Of a stretch of DNA of 64,000 nt, positions 1 to 9,048 are shown one piece after another. A program made the position numbers and the translations under genes. The notes beneath the pieces were generated by a model. It saw nothing but the letters and a program-made list of their open reading frames with translations, searched no databases and had not been told where the DNA came from. The first letter of the stretch is position 1, and each line of letters starts with the position of its first letter. The DNA is from Pasteurellaceae bacterium LFhippo2 (lineage in GTDB: Bacteria > Pseudomonadota > Gammaproteobacteria > Enterobacterales > Pasteurellaceae). The stretch lies in assembly GCA_029852775.1 (NCBI GenBank), contig LEKJ01000116.1:1-64000 (forward strand), read 5' to 3'.

Positions 1-54
1 AACGATGTTTGGGTTGTACAAGTATTCATACTTTTACAAGTTCCCCAACTCTCA

Positions 55-63
55 ACCGCTTGT
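55..63 (-). other. DNA uptake signal core
   Basis: The complement reads ACAAGCGGT exactly. This is the core of the uptake signal of the A. pleuropneumoniae-type Pasteurellaceae, which take up DNA carrying it. It lies just outside the first repeat unit, in non-coding DNA. Confidence 0.75.
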
Positions 64-84
64 GAAAAAGAGTTAAGCTATTTA

Positions 85-383
85 CCCCCTCTCCCGCTTG
101 CGGGAGAGAGACAGACCGAAGGTGCGTTCAGCACCGTAGGTCAGGGAGAGGGCTTTTTGCAAAATATTTATAAAATATCACCGCTTGCTTCCCTCTACCG
201 TAGCCCTCTCTCTGCTTAAAATTACTAAGCGTAATTTTAAGCTGTCTCTCTCCCATAAATGGGAGAGAGTTATAAGGGGTAAAACCTGATAAAATACTTT
301 TGCAAATATCCCCAACTCTCGCCCGCTTGCGGGAGAGAGACAGCAAGACAACGCACAACTTGCGTTGGCTTGCAGAGAGAGGG
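85..383. repeat. Cluster of three double-hairpin repeat units
   Basis: Three related units lie at 85-152, 204-270 (inverted) and 314-383. Each has an outer hairpin made of CTCTCCC and GGGAGAG with a short loop, then ACAG, then a second hairpin whose stem differs between units, then AGAGAGG or GGGAGAGG. Between the first two units is a segment rich in TTTGCAAAATATTTATAAAA and ending in CACCGCTTGC, a near copy of an inverted uptake signal. The same arrangement recurs near 3.9 kb and 31 kb. No gene is visible in 1-413, and the open frames here are translations of the repeats. Confidence 0.8.
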
Positions 384-413
384 ATTAAGAAACTAAATAG
401 CCACCCATAACGC

Positions 414-442
414 AAAAAAGCTAGCATTTCTGCTAGCTTTTT
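414..442 (-). terminator. Rho-independent terminator of the 462-1025 lipoprotein
   Basis: An 8-bp stem AGCTAGCA / TGCTAGCT, with the loop TTTC, is followed leftward by a run of T on the transcribed strand. It sits 20 bases past the stop of the leftward gene. Confidence 0.8.
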
Positions 443-461
443 ATGTTTAATTCACAATGAA

Positions 462-1025
462 TTATTTTGCAGCTGGAGCTGGTTGTGCTGGAGCTGGAGC
501 GAATTTTTTCTCTAATTCAGCTTGAGATTGTTGTAACGCTTGACCTGCTTGCATTAACTCTTGAGTTTTTGCTTGAATCGCTTGTTGTGCTTCTGGAGTT
601 GGGTTAGCCATTACTTTCACTGATTCAGTGATTAAACCGTTTGATAATAATAAAACTTCTTTAGTTTTTGCTTTGAATGCGTTGATATCAGCATTTTTGA
701 TGTCTAAAGCATCTAAGCTTTTTAATACGCCATCAACTTTCTCACCGAATGTTTTGATACCAGCTTCAATTTTAGCTTTGTCGCCACTTGCTAAAGCTTG
801 TTGAAGTTCAGCTTGGAAAGATGCTAAAGATGACTCTTGAGATTGGTTCCAATCTAATAATTTTTTGAAATCTGCAACGCCTTGAGCTTGGATTGCTTCT
901 GGGCTTTCTTGAGTTGCTGCTGGTTTTGCTGCTTCCGCTGCTGCACCGTTTGTAGCTGGTTTATCACAAGCTGCTAATAATACTGCTAATAACGCTGCTG
1001 CACTTAATTTAGTAAATTTGTTCAT
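462..1025 (-). CDS. Predicted alanine-rich periplasmic lipoprotein, helical
   Basis: This 187-residue protein has a lipoprotein signal peptide with lipobox LLAAC, so Cys20 would be lipidated. An Ala/Pro/Glu-rich linker (about 21-48) follows, then a predicted mostly alpha-helical body rich in Ala, Gln, Lys and Glu (about 50-175). It ends in a low-complexity APAPAQPAPAAK tail. Residue 2 of the mature part is Asp, which in enteric bacteria favours retention in the inner membrane, though this rule is unproven here. It has its own terminator and no operon partner. I do not recognise the family and assign no function. The start is supported by the typical signal peptide. Confidence 0.8.
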   Translation of the reverse strand: MNKFTKLSAAALLAVLLAACDKPATNGAAAEAAKPAATQESPEAIQAQGVADFKKLLDWNQSQESSLASFQAELQQALASGDKAKIEAGIKTFGEKVDGVLKSLDALDIKNADINAFKAKTKEVLLLSNGLITESVKVMANPTPEAQQAIQAKTQELMQAGQALQQSQAELEKKFAPAPAQPAPAAK

Positions 1026-1168
1026 TGAACAATCCTCGAATGTATAAAAAGAAAATTTAACCCCACATCATCGTGGGGTCAGCTATTGTACTGCTAATAG
1101 ACCTACAAGATATAGATTTGTTCCATCAAGTTTTCCATTCTTTACTTAATTGAACAAAACACACTCAA

Positions 1169-2350
1169 TTAAACGCCTACAGCCTGTTCTATTAGTAATT
1201 TTTTTACTAAAGCATTTTGGTTAGTTAAGCTCAATCCAATTCCGCGCACTAATTTTTTAACTGGGTGATCTCCGGAAAAAAGCTGTTTTAATCCTTCCAT
1301 CGCCGTCAAAATTTTCACAGCTTCTAATTTACGTACTCTTTCAAAACGGCGTAAATTTCGGTATTCACCAATATCTTTTCCTAGTAATAAATTTTGCTTA
1401 ATTTCTTGCGCAAGGGTAATTGCATCGGCAAATCCTAGGTTTACACCTAAACCTGCTAATGGGTGAATTGTATGAGCGGCGTCACCGACCAATGCTAAAC
1501 GCTCTTTGGCAAAATCTCGGCTATAACGCGCTACAAGCGGGTAAATTCCGCGATCACTTTGCAATTCTGTTAATCCAAGCTGATTATCAAAAGCAATAGA
1601 TAATGCGCTGTTAAATTCTCGTTCATCACAATTGGCCAATTTTTTCGCTTTTTCAGGCGGGAGCGACCAAACGATTGAGCAAAGTTGCTGATCAGGCAAT
1701 GGCAAGAAAGCCAAAATGCTGTCTGGCGCGAAAATTTGACGTGCTGTTTTATAATGTGGTTCTTCCGTTTTTACATTACAAACTAGTGCAGAATGTTGAT
1801 AATCACGACTAATTAATGGAATTTTAGCTTGATTGCGAACCCAAGAATTTGCGCCGTCAGCCCCAACTACTAACTTAGCAGATAGCATTTCACCATTTTC
1901 AAGGGTTAAAAAAGCACCATTTTCACTTAAGCCAATCGATGTTGGGTTGCTCAAAATGATCTCAACATTTTGCTGTTTACTCACTTGTTGCCAAAGCGCC
2001 GATTGGATTTGATTATTCTCAATGATAAAACCTAGCTGTTCTAAACCTAATTGTTTGATTGCACAGTCATTATTATCAAAATGGATTTTCGCAAAGCTAT
2101 CTTTTTCCCAAACAAACATTTGGTCATAAGGCGATAAACGCTCAGTAGGAATTCGTTGCCAAGTACCAATTTCTGTCAGCATTGCTTGGCTTGTGGCATT
2201 AATTGCGCTCACACGGTTGCTAATTGAACCATCAAGTTGTGGCGCTGATTTTTCAATAATTTTTATAGAACAATCACTATGGGCAAGCAATCCTGCTAAT
2301 GCAAGACCAACCATTCCACCACCAATAATCACAATATCCGCTGTTTTCAT
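1169..2350 (-). CDS. ubiI: 2-octaprenylphenol hydroxylase (UbiI/VisC)
   Basis: This is an FAD-dependent monooxygenase of the UbiH/UbiF/UbiI group, catalysing ring C5 hydroxylation in aerobic ubiquinone synthesis. The N-terminal dinucleotide fold shows GGGMVG at residues 10-15. The second FAD motif, GDAAHTIHPLAG, lies in the C-terminal third. Segments such as VGADGANSW and GKDIGEYRNLRRFERVRK match UbiI rather than UbiF or UbiH. The length of 393 residues is normal. It ends a leftward run of genes and follows rapZ by 9 bases, which suggests cotranscription. In E. coli ubiI sits with pepP and ubiH instead, so this context is different. Confidence 0.92.
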   Translation of the reverse strand: MKTADIVIIGGGMVGLALAGLLAHSDCSIKIIEKSAPQLDGSISNRVSAINATSQAMLTEIGTWQRIPTERLSPYDQMFVWEKDSFAKIHFDNNDCAIKQLGLEQLGFIIENNQIQSALWQQVSKQQNVEIILSNPTSIGLSENGAFLTLENGEMLSAKLVVGADGANSWVRNQAKIPLISRDYQHSALVCNVKTEEPHYKTARQIFAPDSILAFLPLPDQQLCSIVWSLPPEKAKKLANCDEREFNSALSIAFDNQLGLTELQSDRGIYPLVARYSRDFAKERLALVGDAAHTIHPLAGLGVNLGFADAITLAQEIKQNLLLGKDIGEYRNLRRFERVRKLEAVKILTAMEGLKQLFSGDHPVKKLVRGIGLSLTNQNALVKKLLIEQAVGV

Positions 2351-2359
2351 CGTTAACCC

Positions 2360-3223
2360 CTATGCTTCTTCCTTCTTATGGTGTTTTTCTAAGCTGCGAT
2401 GGCGCACTTGTACACTTTTATCACGGCTCAAGAAATATTGCGCGATCTGTTCAGCAATAAAGACTGAACGGTGTTTACCGCCAGTACAGCCAATTGCAAT
2501 CGTCAAATAGCTGCGATTATTCTTTTCTAATGCTGGTAGCCATTTTTCTAAATAGGTTCGGGTTTCATAAATAAAATTATGCACATCAGGCTGACGCTCT
2601 AGAAAGTCGATAACTGGCTGTTCTAAACCTGTCATTGGTCGCAACTCTGGGTTCCAATGTGGATTCGGTAAGAAACGCACATCAAAAACATAATCTGCAT
2701 CAGCTGGCACGCCATATTTGAAACCAAAGGACTCTACAATAATTTTAAGTTCTTTCTCTGATGTACCACGTAATAACTCGCGTAAGTTTTCAGCTAATTC
2801 GTGCGATGAAAGATTGGTGGTATCAATAATATAGTTTGCTTGTTGAATAAGTGGATTAAGTAGGGTGCTTTCGAGATCAATGGCACTTTCTAGAGAGAGT
2901 TCTTGGTTTGATAATGGGTGTAGACGACGTGAATCACTGTAACGGCGAATTAACGCATTTCTTTCACAATCTAAAAAGATAATTTTCGTTTCAATATCGC
3001 TAGAGAGACTATTTAAAATCTCATCTAGATTGTTATCTTGAGATAAATTACGAATATCCAAACTCACCACTGTAGAACGATCGCTTTTCGCAAGAAATTC
3101 TGCCAGTTGAGGAATTAATGGCAATGGAATATTATCGACACAATAATAGCCTACATCTTCCAATGCCCTTAATGCGACGGATTTGCCTGAGCCTGAACGG
3201 CCACTCATTATAATCAGTTCCAT
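2360..3223 (-). CDS. rapZ: RNase adapter protein RapZ
   Basis: This 287-residue protein has a Walker A motif GRSGSGKS at residues 8-15 and the conserved C-terminal [10 protein letters not shown] signature. In enterics RapZ binds glucosamine-6-phosphate and directs RNase E to the small RNA GlmZ, which controls glmS and cell-wall precursor supply. The gene follows ptsN by 20 bases, the same pairing as in the E. coli rpoN operon. No glmY or glmZ RNA is visible in this window, so whether the full circuit exists here cannot be told. Confidence 0.95.
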   Translation of the reverse strand: MELIIMSGRSGSGKSVALRALEDVGYYCVDNIPLPLIPQLAEFLAKSDRSTVVSLDIRNLSQDNNLDEILNSLSSDIETKIIFLDCERNALIRRYSDSRRLHPLSNQELSLESAIDLESTLLNPLIQQANYIIDTTNLSSHELAENLRELLRGTSEKELKIIVESFGFKYGVPADADYVFDVRFLPNPHWNPELRPMTGLEQPVIDFLERQPDVHNFIYETRTYLEKWLPALEKNNRSYLTIAIGCTGGKHRSVFIAEQIAQYFLSRDKSVQVRHRSLEKHHKKEEA

Positions 3224-3243
3224 TGCTTACTCCTTTTACTACT

Positions 3244-3777
3244 TTACGATAATGATTCAAATTCCAGCTTTGGAAGCATATTCTCATCTGATTGTTGTAA
3301 GATTGCCCAAATTGTTTGGCTATCTTCCGCGCTACGCAGTTGTTTTAATAATGCTTTATCACTTAAACGATTCGCGATTATTTGTAGTGAATCTTTATAA
3401 ACGTCACAACATTGTTCGGGATACAATACCGCATAGACTAAATCTACATCTCTATTATCCTGAGCTTCATAATCAACGCCCTTTTCTAAACGTAAGAAAA
3501 CTGCAATTGGTTTTTTAAAAATCGGGCATTCGTCTACACTCAATTTTGAGTGAGGTAATGCGACTCCATTATTAATTGATGTAGAACCTAATTTTTCACG
3601 TTTAAATAGCGAACTAAAACAGCTAATTGGGCAGATATTTTCTTCAGTAGATGAATCAGACTCTTTATTCAAATACTCTGCAACATATTGTCCAACAAGT
3701 TCTAATAGGCGTTTTTTACTTGAAGCATCAACCCCATAATAGATATTTTCTGGGGATAAAAATTCGGTTAATTTCAT
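3244..3777 (-). CDS. ptsN: Nitrogen-regulatory PTS IIA protein (PtsN, EIIA-Ntr)
   Basis: This cytoplasmic phosphocarrier belongs to the PTS-Ntr branch. The active histidine lies in NNGVALPHSKL (about His76). The 177-residue length is a little above the E. coli 163, the extra being an acidic loop around residues 38-46. In E. coli ptsN sits downstream of rpoN and hpf and between lptB and rapZ. Here rpoN and hpf are absent and a repeat cluster occupies the gap up to lptB. Known targets in enterics are potassium transport and KdpD, with none visible nearby. It probably heads the ptsN-rapZ-ubiI transcript. Confidence 0.9.
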   Translation of the reverse strand: MKLTEFLSPENIYYGVDASSKKRLLELVGQYVAEYLNKESDSSTEENICPISCFSSLFKREKLGSTSINNGVALPHSKLSVDECPIFKKPIAVFLRLEKGVDYEAQDNRDVDLVYAVLYPEQCCDVYKDSLQIIANRLSDKALLKQLRSAEDSQTIWAILQQSDENMLPKLEFESLS

Positions 3778-3783
3778 ATTTTT

Positions 3784-3792
3784 ACAAGCGGT
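3784..3792 (+). other. DNA uptake signal core
   Basis: Exact ACAAGCGGT (followed by C) just upstream of the ptsN start. Confidence 0.7.
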
Positions 3793-3847
3793 CTAAGTTA
3801 CAAAAATTTCAGTATCCTGTAGCAATTGCACAAATATTGACTATCCT

Positions 3848-4016
3848 AACTCTCTCCCTGTGGGAGAGAGACAGCAAAAATTGCGTTCAGCAATTTTTGC
3901 AGAGAGAGGGGAAACAAGCGGTGATATTTCATCAATATTTTGCAAATTGCCCTCTCCCTGACCTGCGGTGCTGAACGCACCTTCGGTCTGTCCCTCTCCC
4001 GTAAACGGGAGAGGGG
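3848..4016. repeat. Composite repeat: unit, uptake signal, inverted unit
   Basis: Unit 3848-3911 has the outer stem CTCTCCC tgt GGGAGAG and the inner stem GCAAAAATTGC / GCAATTTTTGC. Unit 3950-4016 is inverted, with inner arms around GGTGC gaac GCACC. Between them is an exact ACAAGCGGT (3914-3922), followed by GATATTTCATC and AATATTTTGCAAATTGC, which resembles the extended A. pleuropneumoniae-type uptake signal. The block fills most of the 305-base gap between lptB and ptsN. Confidence 0.8.
3914..3922 (+). other. DNA uptake signal core inside composite repeat
   Basis: Exact ACAAGCGGT centred between two inverted repeat units, followed about 20 bases later by TTTTGCAAA. Confidence 0.75.
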
Positions 4017-4082
4017 TTGAAAATATATTTTGTTCAGCTACATAATTTGTAAAAATTTTTACAAAATAGACCACTTACTCCA

Positions 4083-4814
4083 TTACAATTTAAATTGTTC
4101 GCCTAGATAAACGCGCTTAACATCCGCATTTTCAAGCACTTGTGCTGGTGTACCGCTTGCGATCATCTCACCACTTCCCACAATATAAGCACGCTCACAC
4201 ACATCTAAAGTTTCACGCACATTGTGGTCGGTAATTAATACGCCTAAGCCACGCTCTTTCAGATTCACAATGATTTTTTTAATATCAATAACCGAAATTG
4301 GGTCAACACCCGCAAAAGGTTCATCTAATAAGATAAATTGTGGATTTGCAGCTAATGCACGCGCAATTTCCACACGGCGACGTTCGCCCCCCGAAAGTGA
4401 TTGGCCTAAGCTATTGCGAATATGCTCAATATGAAATTCTGCAATCAATTCATCTGCACGATCTTTACGTTGCTTATCATTTAAATCTTTGCGAATTTGC
4501 AACACAGACATCAAATTATCATACACACTCAAACGGCGGAAAATAGACGCTTCTTGGGGTAAATAACCAATCCCCTGTTTTGCCCGCTCGTGCATCGGAA
4601 GCAGGCTAATATCTTGCTCATTGATGCGAATCTTACCTTGATCGTGACGAACCAAACCAACAACCATATAGAAAGAGGTTGTTTTACCCGCTCCATTTGG
4701 ACCTAGTAAGCCCACAATCTCGCCAGCTTTCACATTGAAGCTAACATCTTTTACAACTTTACGGCTTTTATAGCTTTTCGCTAAATGTTCCGCATAAAGA
4801 GTGATTGACGACAT
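4083..4814 (-). CDS. lptB: LPS export ABC transporter ATP-binding protein LptB
   Basis: This 243-residue cytoplasmic ATPase of the LptB2FG machine extracts lipopolysaccharide from the inner membrane. Walker A GPNGAGKT lies at residues 38-45, the signature LSGGERRR near the middle, Walker B FILLDEPF after it, and the switch histidine in LITDHN. Full length matches the family. It is the last gene of a leftward lptC-lptA-lptB cluster, 9 bases after lptA. lptF and lptG are not in the window. Downstream lies a repeat block instead of the rpoN found in E. coli. Confidence 0.97.
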   Translation of the reverse strand: MSSITLYAEHLAKSYKSRKVVKDVSFNVKAGEIVGLLGPNGAGKTTSFYMVVGLVRHDQGKIRINEQDISLLPMHERAKQGIGYLPQEASIFRRLSVYDNLMSVLQIRKDLNDKQRKDRADELIAEFHIEHIRNSLGQSLSGGERRRVEIARALAANPQFILLDEPFAGVDPISVIDIKKIIVNLKERGLGVLITDHNVRETLDVCERAYIVGSGEMIASGTPAQVLENADVKRVYLGEQFKL

Positions 4815-4823
4815 TCGTTCTAC

Positions 4824-5369
4824 CTATTTTTTTGTGCTTTTAGTAGTGCTTTTTTTAGCAGCCGGTTTTGCTTTATTTGATTGTAACTGCGCTGGAATTA
4901 ATACTGTTTTCACGCGTGAATTACCGCCACTTGTTGCTTTAAGCTGCTGTCTTTTTACATCATAGGTAATTTTTTGCGCTTTAATAAAACTACCTTCTTG
5001 TTTTAATTCTGCATTACCGGTTAATGTTAAAAATTCAGAACCTAAATCATAGTGAACGCTATTACCTTTACCCTGTACTGGCTTGCCGTTATCTAAGGTT
5101 TGTTGGAAAGTAACAGGGCCGCCGACTGCGTCAATAGTCTCTTTCTTACCTTCTTGGCGTTTGATTGTTACTTTTGATGCGGTAATTTTAATTGAACCTT
5201 GAGTAATTAATACGTTGTCAGAAAAAACAACAACATTGTTTTCCATATCAAGAGATTGACTACCTGAATCAATATTAATCGGTTGATCTGTATCGCCTTT
5301 TAAAGCATGGGCAGAAAAACTTAAACCTAACAAAGTGGTTAAAATTAGTGGTTTCATCATAAATTTCAT
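4824..5369 (-). CDS. lptA: Periplasmic LPS-bridge protein LptA
   Basis: This 181-residue protein starts with a Sec signal peptide that probably ends at SAHA/LKG (about residue 23). The body is an OstA-type beta-jellyroll that binds lipid A and joins LptC to LptD as a periplasmic bridge. Recognisable family segments include DTDQPINIDS and NVLITQGSIKITASKVTI. The C-terminus is a Lys/Ser/Thr/Ala-rich tail (about 165-181) that is probably disordered. It lies 9 bases after lptC and 9 bases before lptB, indicating a single transcript. Confidence 0.95.
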   Translation of the reverse strand: MKFMMKPLILTTLLGLSFSAHALKGDTDQPINIDSGSQSLDMENNVVVFSDNVLITQGSIKITASKVTIKRQEGKKETIDAVGGPVTFQQTLDNGKPVQGKGNSVHYDLGSEFLTLTGNAELKQEGSFIKAQKITYDVKRQQLKATSGGNSRVKTVLIPAQLQSNKAKPAAKKSTTKSTKK

Positions 5370-5378
5370 AGTTAATCC

Positions 5379-5978
5379 CTATTTCTCTGTTTTTTCAGAA
5401 GATTGTTTATTAATAACTGTTGGCTCTATGTAGCTTTTTACATCTTTGGTTAATTGAGCCACTTGTTTCTTTAAGTTTCCAGTTAATCCTGTTCCCGTGC
5501 TAGTAAATCCCATACCGTTGGATTTCACTATGCTGTCGGTTGTAATATCTTGAGTTGTTAAATCCACAGTTAGTTTTTCTGTTTCGACTCGCTGTAAACG
5601 CGAAGAAGAATCTAAACTTTCGATTTTTACATTGCCCGTTAGATTAAGCATTTTTTCTTTAGTAATTTCTGCGTAATCTGCAGTAACTTGCCACGATTTT
5701 TGTCCTGTTTCAGAATCAAATAAATTTAGAAGTGGCTTAATAAATTCTGTTCTTTCCGTCGTTTCATAACGCTTAATCTCTTGAGATTCAGCAAAATATT
5801 GTGGCTTTCCATTTAAATCATATACGATTGTGGACATTTTCTCGCCTTTATACTCAGGCGAACCTTCACGTTTGATGAGTTGCTCTAAACCTGTTTTGTC
5901 ATCTGTTTGTTGGCTGTAATACCAACCGCCTAATACGGCAACAATTAAAATTAAAATAATATTTAAACGTAAATTCAT
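5379..5978 (-). CDS. lptC: LPS export protein LptC
   Basis: This bitopic inner-membrane protein has an N-terminal transmembrane segment (about 5-19) and a periplasmic jellyroll domain that passes LPS from LptB2FG to LptA. Its 199 residues match the family length. Family-type segments include GKPQYFAESQEIKRYETTERTEF and MLNLTGNVKI. It is the first gene of the leftward lpt cluster. In E. coli kdsC and kdsD precede it, but here the neighbour upstream is potD with its own terminator, so the lpt promoter must lie in 5979-6095 or nearby. Confidence 0.92.
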   Translation of the reverse strand: MNLRLNIILILIVAVLGGWYYSQQTDDKTGLEQLIKREGSPEYKGEKMSTIVYDLNGKPQYFAESQEIKRYETTERTEFIKPLLNLFDSETGQKSWQVTADYAEITKEKMLNLTGNVKIESLDSSSRLQRVETEKLTVDLTTQDITTDSIVKSNGMGFTSTGTGLTGNLKKQVAQLTKDVKSYIEPTVINKQSSEKTEK

Positions 5979-6095
5979 ATTCTCTCTCGATTCCGAGTTT
6001 AGCGGTGAATCATAGCATAAATTTCAATATCAATATAGAACAGCAAAGTAAGAAAAAGTTTTGAGATTTTAAATAATTGACATTAAGAGAGCAAA

Positions 6096-6127
6096 TAAAA
6101 AACCCTAGACTCTCATCTAGGGCTTTC
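6096..6127 (-). terminator. Terminator of potD
   Basis: The stem CCCTAGA / TCTAGGG, with a 6-base loop, has a T-run on the leftward strand past it. It lies 23 bases beyond the potD stop and insulates the lpt cluster. Confidence 0.8.
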
Positions 6128-6149
6128 TTAACCGTTATTTAAACAACAA

Positions 6150-7190
6150 TTATTTCGCTGCTTTTAACTCTTGGTAGTATTTTTCGTAAAGTTCAACTGC
6201 TTCACCTACATCATCTTGCCATTGTGCTGCTTGTAAAACTTCAGACGTTGGGAAGATTGCTGGGTCTTCAGTGATCTCTTTCGGTAATGTTTCTAACGCT
6301 TTCACGTTTGAAGTTGGGTAACCGATTTCTAATGTTAATTTTTCAGCCACTGGAGCGCTTAATAAGTAGTTAATTAACTTGTGCGCGCCATCTACGTTTT
6401 TCGCATTAGATGGGATTGCTAAAGTATCAACCCATAATACTGGACCTTCTTTAGGGAATACCATATTGATCGCAGCACCTTCTTTCTTAGCGATACGTAC
6501 AGAACCATTCCATAATTGGCCTACTTCTGTTTCACCAGAGATGAATGAGTTCGCTGGGTTGTCAGAGTTAAATGCTAATACGTTCGGACGTAATTTTAAT
6601 AACTCTTCGTAAGCTGCTTTAATTACTGCTGGATCTTTAGTATTTGGATCTTGACCCATTTTTAATAACGCTAGGTTAAATACTTCACGAGCGTCATCTA
6701 ATAATTGAACTTTACCTTTGAAGTCTTCTTTCCATAAGTCACCCCAAGAAGTGAACTCATCACCTTTGTAAGCAGCTGTACTAAATGCGATACCTGGCGC
6801 ACCTAATAATTGTGGTAAAGAGTATTTGTTACCTTTATCGTATGGTTTATCTAACCAATCTTTGTTTAAATCCGCAATAACTGGTAATTTGCTGTGATCT
6901 AATTCAGCAAGCATACCTTCACGTGCCATTTTTGACACGAAGTAGTTTGTTGGTGCGATAACGTCATAACCGCCATCTTTACCTTGAATTTTTAATTTTG
7001 CGTACATTGTTTCATTTGATTCAAGACTTGAAACAACAACCTTGATACCAGTTTCTTTTGTGAACTGATCTAATAAACCTTCTGGCACATATTCAGTCCA
7101 AGTATATAAGTGAACTGTGTCACTGTTTGCTAATGCATTCGCGCTTAACATAACCATACCTGAAGTTAGTGCAACACCCCATTTTTTCAT
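6150..7190 (-). CDS. potD: Spermidine/putrescine-binding periplasmic protein PotD
   Basis: This 346-residue substrate-binding protein of a polyamine ABC importer has a Sec signal peptide ending at ALA/NSD (about residue 21). The mature start DTVHLYTWTEYVPEGLL and later motifs such as GGYDVIAPTNYFVSKM are typical of PotD. It stands alone, flanked by a terminator, with no potABC nearby. H. influenzae likewise carries a solitary extra potD. The Shine-Dalgarno TTAGGAG precedes ATG. Its presumptive promoter contains a run of nine G between -35 and -10, described separately. Confidence 0.92.
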   Translation of the reverse strand: MKKWGVALTSGMVMLSANALANSDTVHLYTWTEYVPEGLLDQFTKETGIKVVVSSLESNETMYAKLKIQGKDGGYDVIAPTNYFVSKMAREGMLAELDHSKLPVIADLNKDWLDKPYDKGNKYSLPQLLGAPGIAFSTAAYKGDEFTSWGDLWKEDFKGKVQLLDDAREVFNLALLKMGQDPNTKDPAVIKAAYEELLKLRPNVLAFNSDNPANSFISGETEVGQLWNGSVRIAKKEGAAINMVFPKEGPVLWVDTLAIPSNAKNVDGAHKLINYLLSAPVAEKLTLEIGYPTSNVKALETLPKEITEDPAIFPTSEVLQAAQWQDDVGEAVELYEKYYQELKAAK

Positions 7191-7257
7191 TTAATGTATT
7201 CTCCTAAATGAGTGAAAAGAAAAAGATTGATACAAGTCTTTAACAAAAGACGGGGGC

Positions 7258-7285
7258 ATTTTAAGCCCCCCCCCTAATTTTGCAA
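7258..7285 (-). promoter_or_regulatory. Putative potD promoter with G9 spacer tract
   Basis: On the potD strand TTGCAA (7280-7285) and TAAAAT (7258-7263) are separated by 16 bases that include nine consecutive G (7266-7274). The same bases form a GGGGGC/GCCCCC hairpin (7252-7270) that could instead end rng transcription. Both roles are possible. Neither is proven. Confidence 0.45.
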
Positions 7286-7332
7286 GCCTTTTATTGCAAT
7301 TTTGTCTATTTTTTACGCCAACGGCCAAGTTT

Positions 7333-8820
7333 CTACATCACAACCACATCAAACTGATCTTGATGATAATAAGGCTCGGTTTTGATTTCGACTTTACGTC
7401 CAATAAAGACTTCTAATTCAGCAAGTAGTGCGTGGGATTCTTCATTAATTAAATACTCCGACACACTGCGCGATGCATAAACCACATAACGTTCTGAACG
7501 GTATAAGTGATGAACTCGTACAATTTCTCGCACAATTTCATAGCACACTGTTTCAACAGTTTTGATCGTGCCACGCCCTTTACAAGATGAACAATCACAA
7601 CATAAAACACGCTCCAAGCTTTCACGAGTTCGTTTACGGGTCATCTCCACTAAGCCAAGCTGCGTAAAGCCATTCACATTCGTCTTAACGCGGTCGCCTT
7701 TTAAAGCTTGCTCTAGAGATTCCAACACGCGCTGACGGTGCTCTTCTTCTTGCATATCAATAAAGTCGATAATGATAATACCGCCAAGATTACGCAGTTG
7801 AAGCTGATGGGCAATCGCCTGAGTTGCTTCAATATTGGTATTAAAAATGGTGTGAGCTAAATTTCTATGCCCAACAAAAGCACCGGTATTGATATCAATG
7901 GTGGTCATCGCCTCCGTCTGCTCAATAATCAGATAACCGCCTGATTTAAGCTCCACGCGCTTATCCAATGCTTTTTGGATTCCATCTTCTACGCGATAAG
8001 CGTCAAATAATGGAAGAATACCGCTATAAAGAGTCACGCTATCTGTTAATTCAGGCATAAATTCCGACAAGAATTCTTTCACTTGTTCGTAAGTAATCTT
8101 AGAGTCTATTTGCACCGAATTTAAGTGTGTGCCAACGAAATCACGCAAAACACGTTGAGCAAGCGCTAGCTCACCATATAACATTGATCTAGCAGGATAT
8201 TTTGCTTTACGCTCAAGAACCTTACGCCATAGACGTTTTAAGAATTCAACGTCTTGTTTTAAGCTTTCTTCCGAAACATCTTCCGCCGCGGTACGTACAA
8301 TAAAACCACCCAGTTCATCACAATAAGGCTCCACAAGCTCCTTTAAGCGATTACGTTCTTCTTCACTTTCAATACGTTGCGAAACTCCCACGTGACTATT
8401 TTCTGGCATAAACACCAAGTAGCGCGAAGGTAAAGTAATATCAGTGGTCAAACGTGCGCCTTTTGTGCCAAGCGGATCCTTCACCACTTGCACCACAATA
8501 TCTTGCCCTTCACGCACCAATTCGCTGATGTTTTTTACTACAAACTGCTTCTTTTCGTTTTCATCGACACATTCAGTATGTGAAACAATATCTGACGCGT
8601 GCAAAAATGCTGCTTTTTCTAAGCCGATGTCCACAAATGCAGACTGCATTCCGGGTAAAACACGGGTGATTTTCCCTTTATAGATGTTACCAACAATCCC
8701 TCGCTTCGCCTCACGCTCAATGTGAAGCTCCCTTAACACCCCATTTGAAACCAACGCAACCCTAGTTTCACTGGGAGTTACATTCACTAATAACTCTGCA
8801 CAATTCATACGCTTAACCAT
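7333..8820 (-). CDS. rng: Ribonuclease G
   Basis: This 495-residue endoribonuclease matures the 5' end of 16S rRNA and degrades some mRNAs. The S1 domain occupies about residues 40-130 (GNIYKGKITRVLPGMQSAF). The metal-binding catalytic aspartates are in TTIDINTGAF and IIIDFIDMQ. The zinc-link cysteines are in CDCSSCKGRG. Length is close to E. coli (489). The first four codons MVKR are probably extra: homology begins at MNCAELLVNVTP, whose ATG is at 8808. It is divergent from ycaO across 228 bases. Confidence 0.95.
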   Translation of the reverse strand: MVKRMNCAELLVNVTPSETRVALVSNGVLRELHIEREAKRGIVGNIYKGKITRVLPGMQSAFVDIGLEKAAFLHASDIVSHTECVDENEKKQFVVKNISELVREGQDIVVQVVKDPLGTKGARLTTDITLPSRYLVFMPENSHVGVSQRIESEEERNRLKELVEPYCDELGGFIVRTAAEDVSEESLKQDVEFLKRLWRKVLERKAKYPARSMLYGELALAQRVLRDFVGTHLNSVQIDSKITYEQVKEFLSEFMPELTDSVTLYSGILPLFDAYRVEDGIQKALDKRVELKSGGYLIIEQTEAMTTIDINTGAFVGHRNLAHTIFNTNIEATQAIAHQLQLRNLGGIIIIDFIDMQEEEHRQRVLESLEQALKGDRVKTNVNGFTQLGLVEMTRKRTRESLERVLCCDCSSCKGRGTIKTVETVCYEIVREIVRVHHLYRSERYVVYASRSVSEYLINEESHALLAELEVFIGRKVEIKTEPYYHQDQFDVVVM

Positions 8821-8859
8821 AAATTAAAAAAATTGTGGAATTCTAGCATTAAATGAAAT

Positions 8860-8868
8860 ACAAGCGGT
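8860..8868 (+). other. DNA uptake signal core
   Basis: Exact ACAAGCGGT followed by TGGTTTTC and TTTTTTGCAAAA, a full-looking extended signal, in the divergent rng/ycaO gap. Confidence 0.75.
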
Positions 8869-9048
8869 TGGTTTTCAGGGATTTTTTGCAAAATTGTTGA
8901 TTTGGTGCAAAATGAAAAGAACAGCTGAAAATAAATATTCGCAATATCTAAGATCCAACCAAGCTTTAACAAACTTTTCAATTTTCCTGTTGCACTTTCT
9001 TCATTCTTTGGTAGTCTTCACACCGTTTTTTAATAACCGAGAAATCCA

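Noticed and set aside
128-427. Open frame of 99 codons on the left edge
   Set aside because: It translates repeat units. The same peptide ending (GKQAVIF...PLPDLRC) appears at 3651-3974, which shows it is repeat DNA read in one frame.
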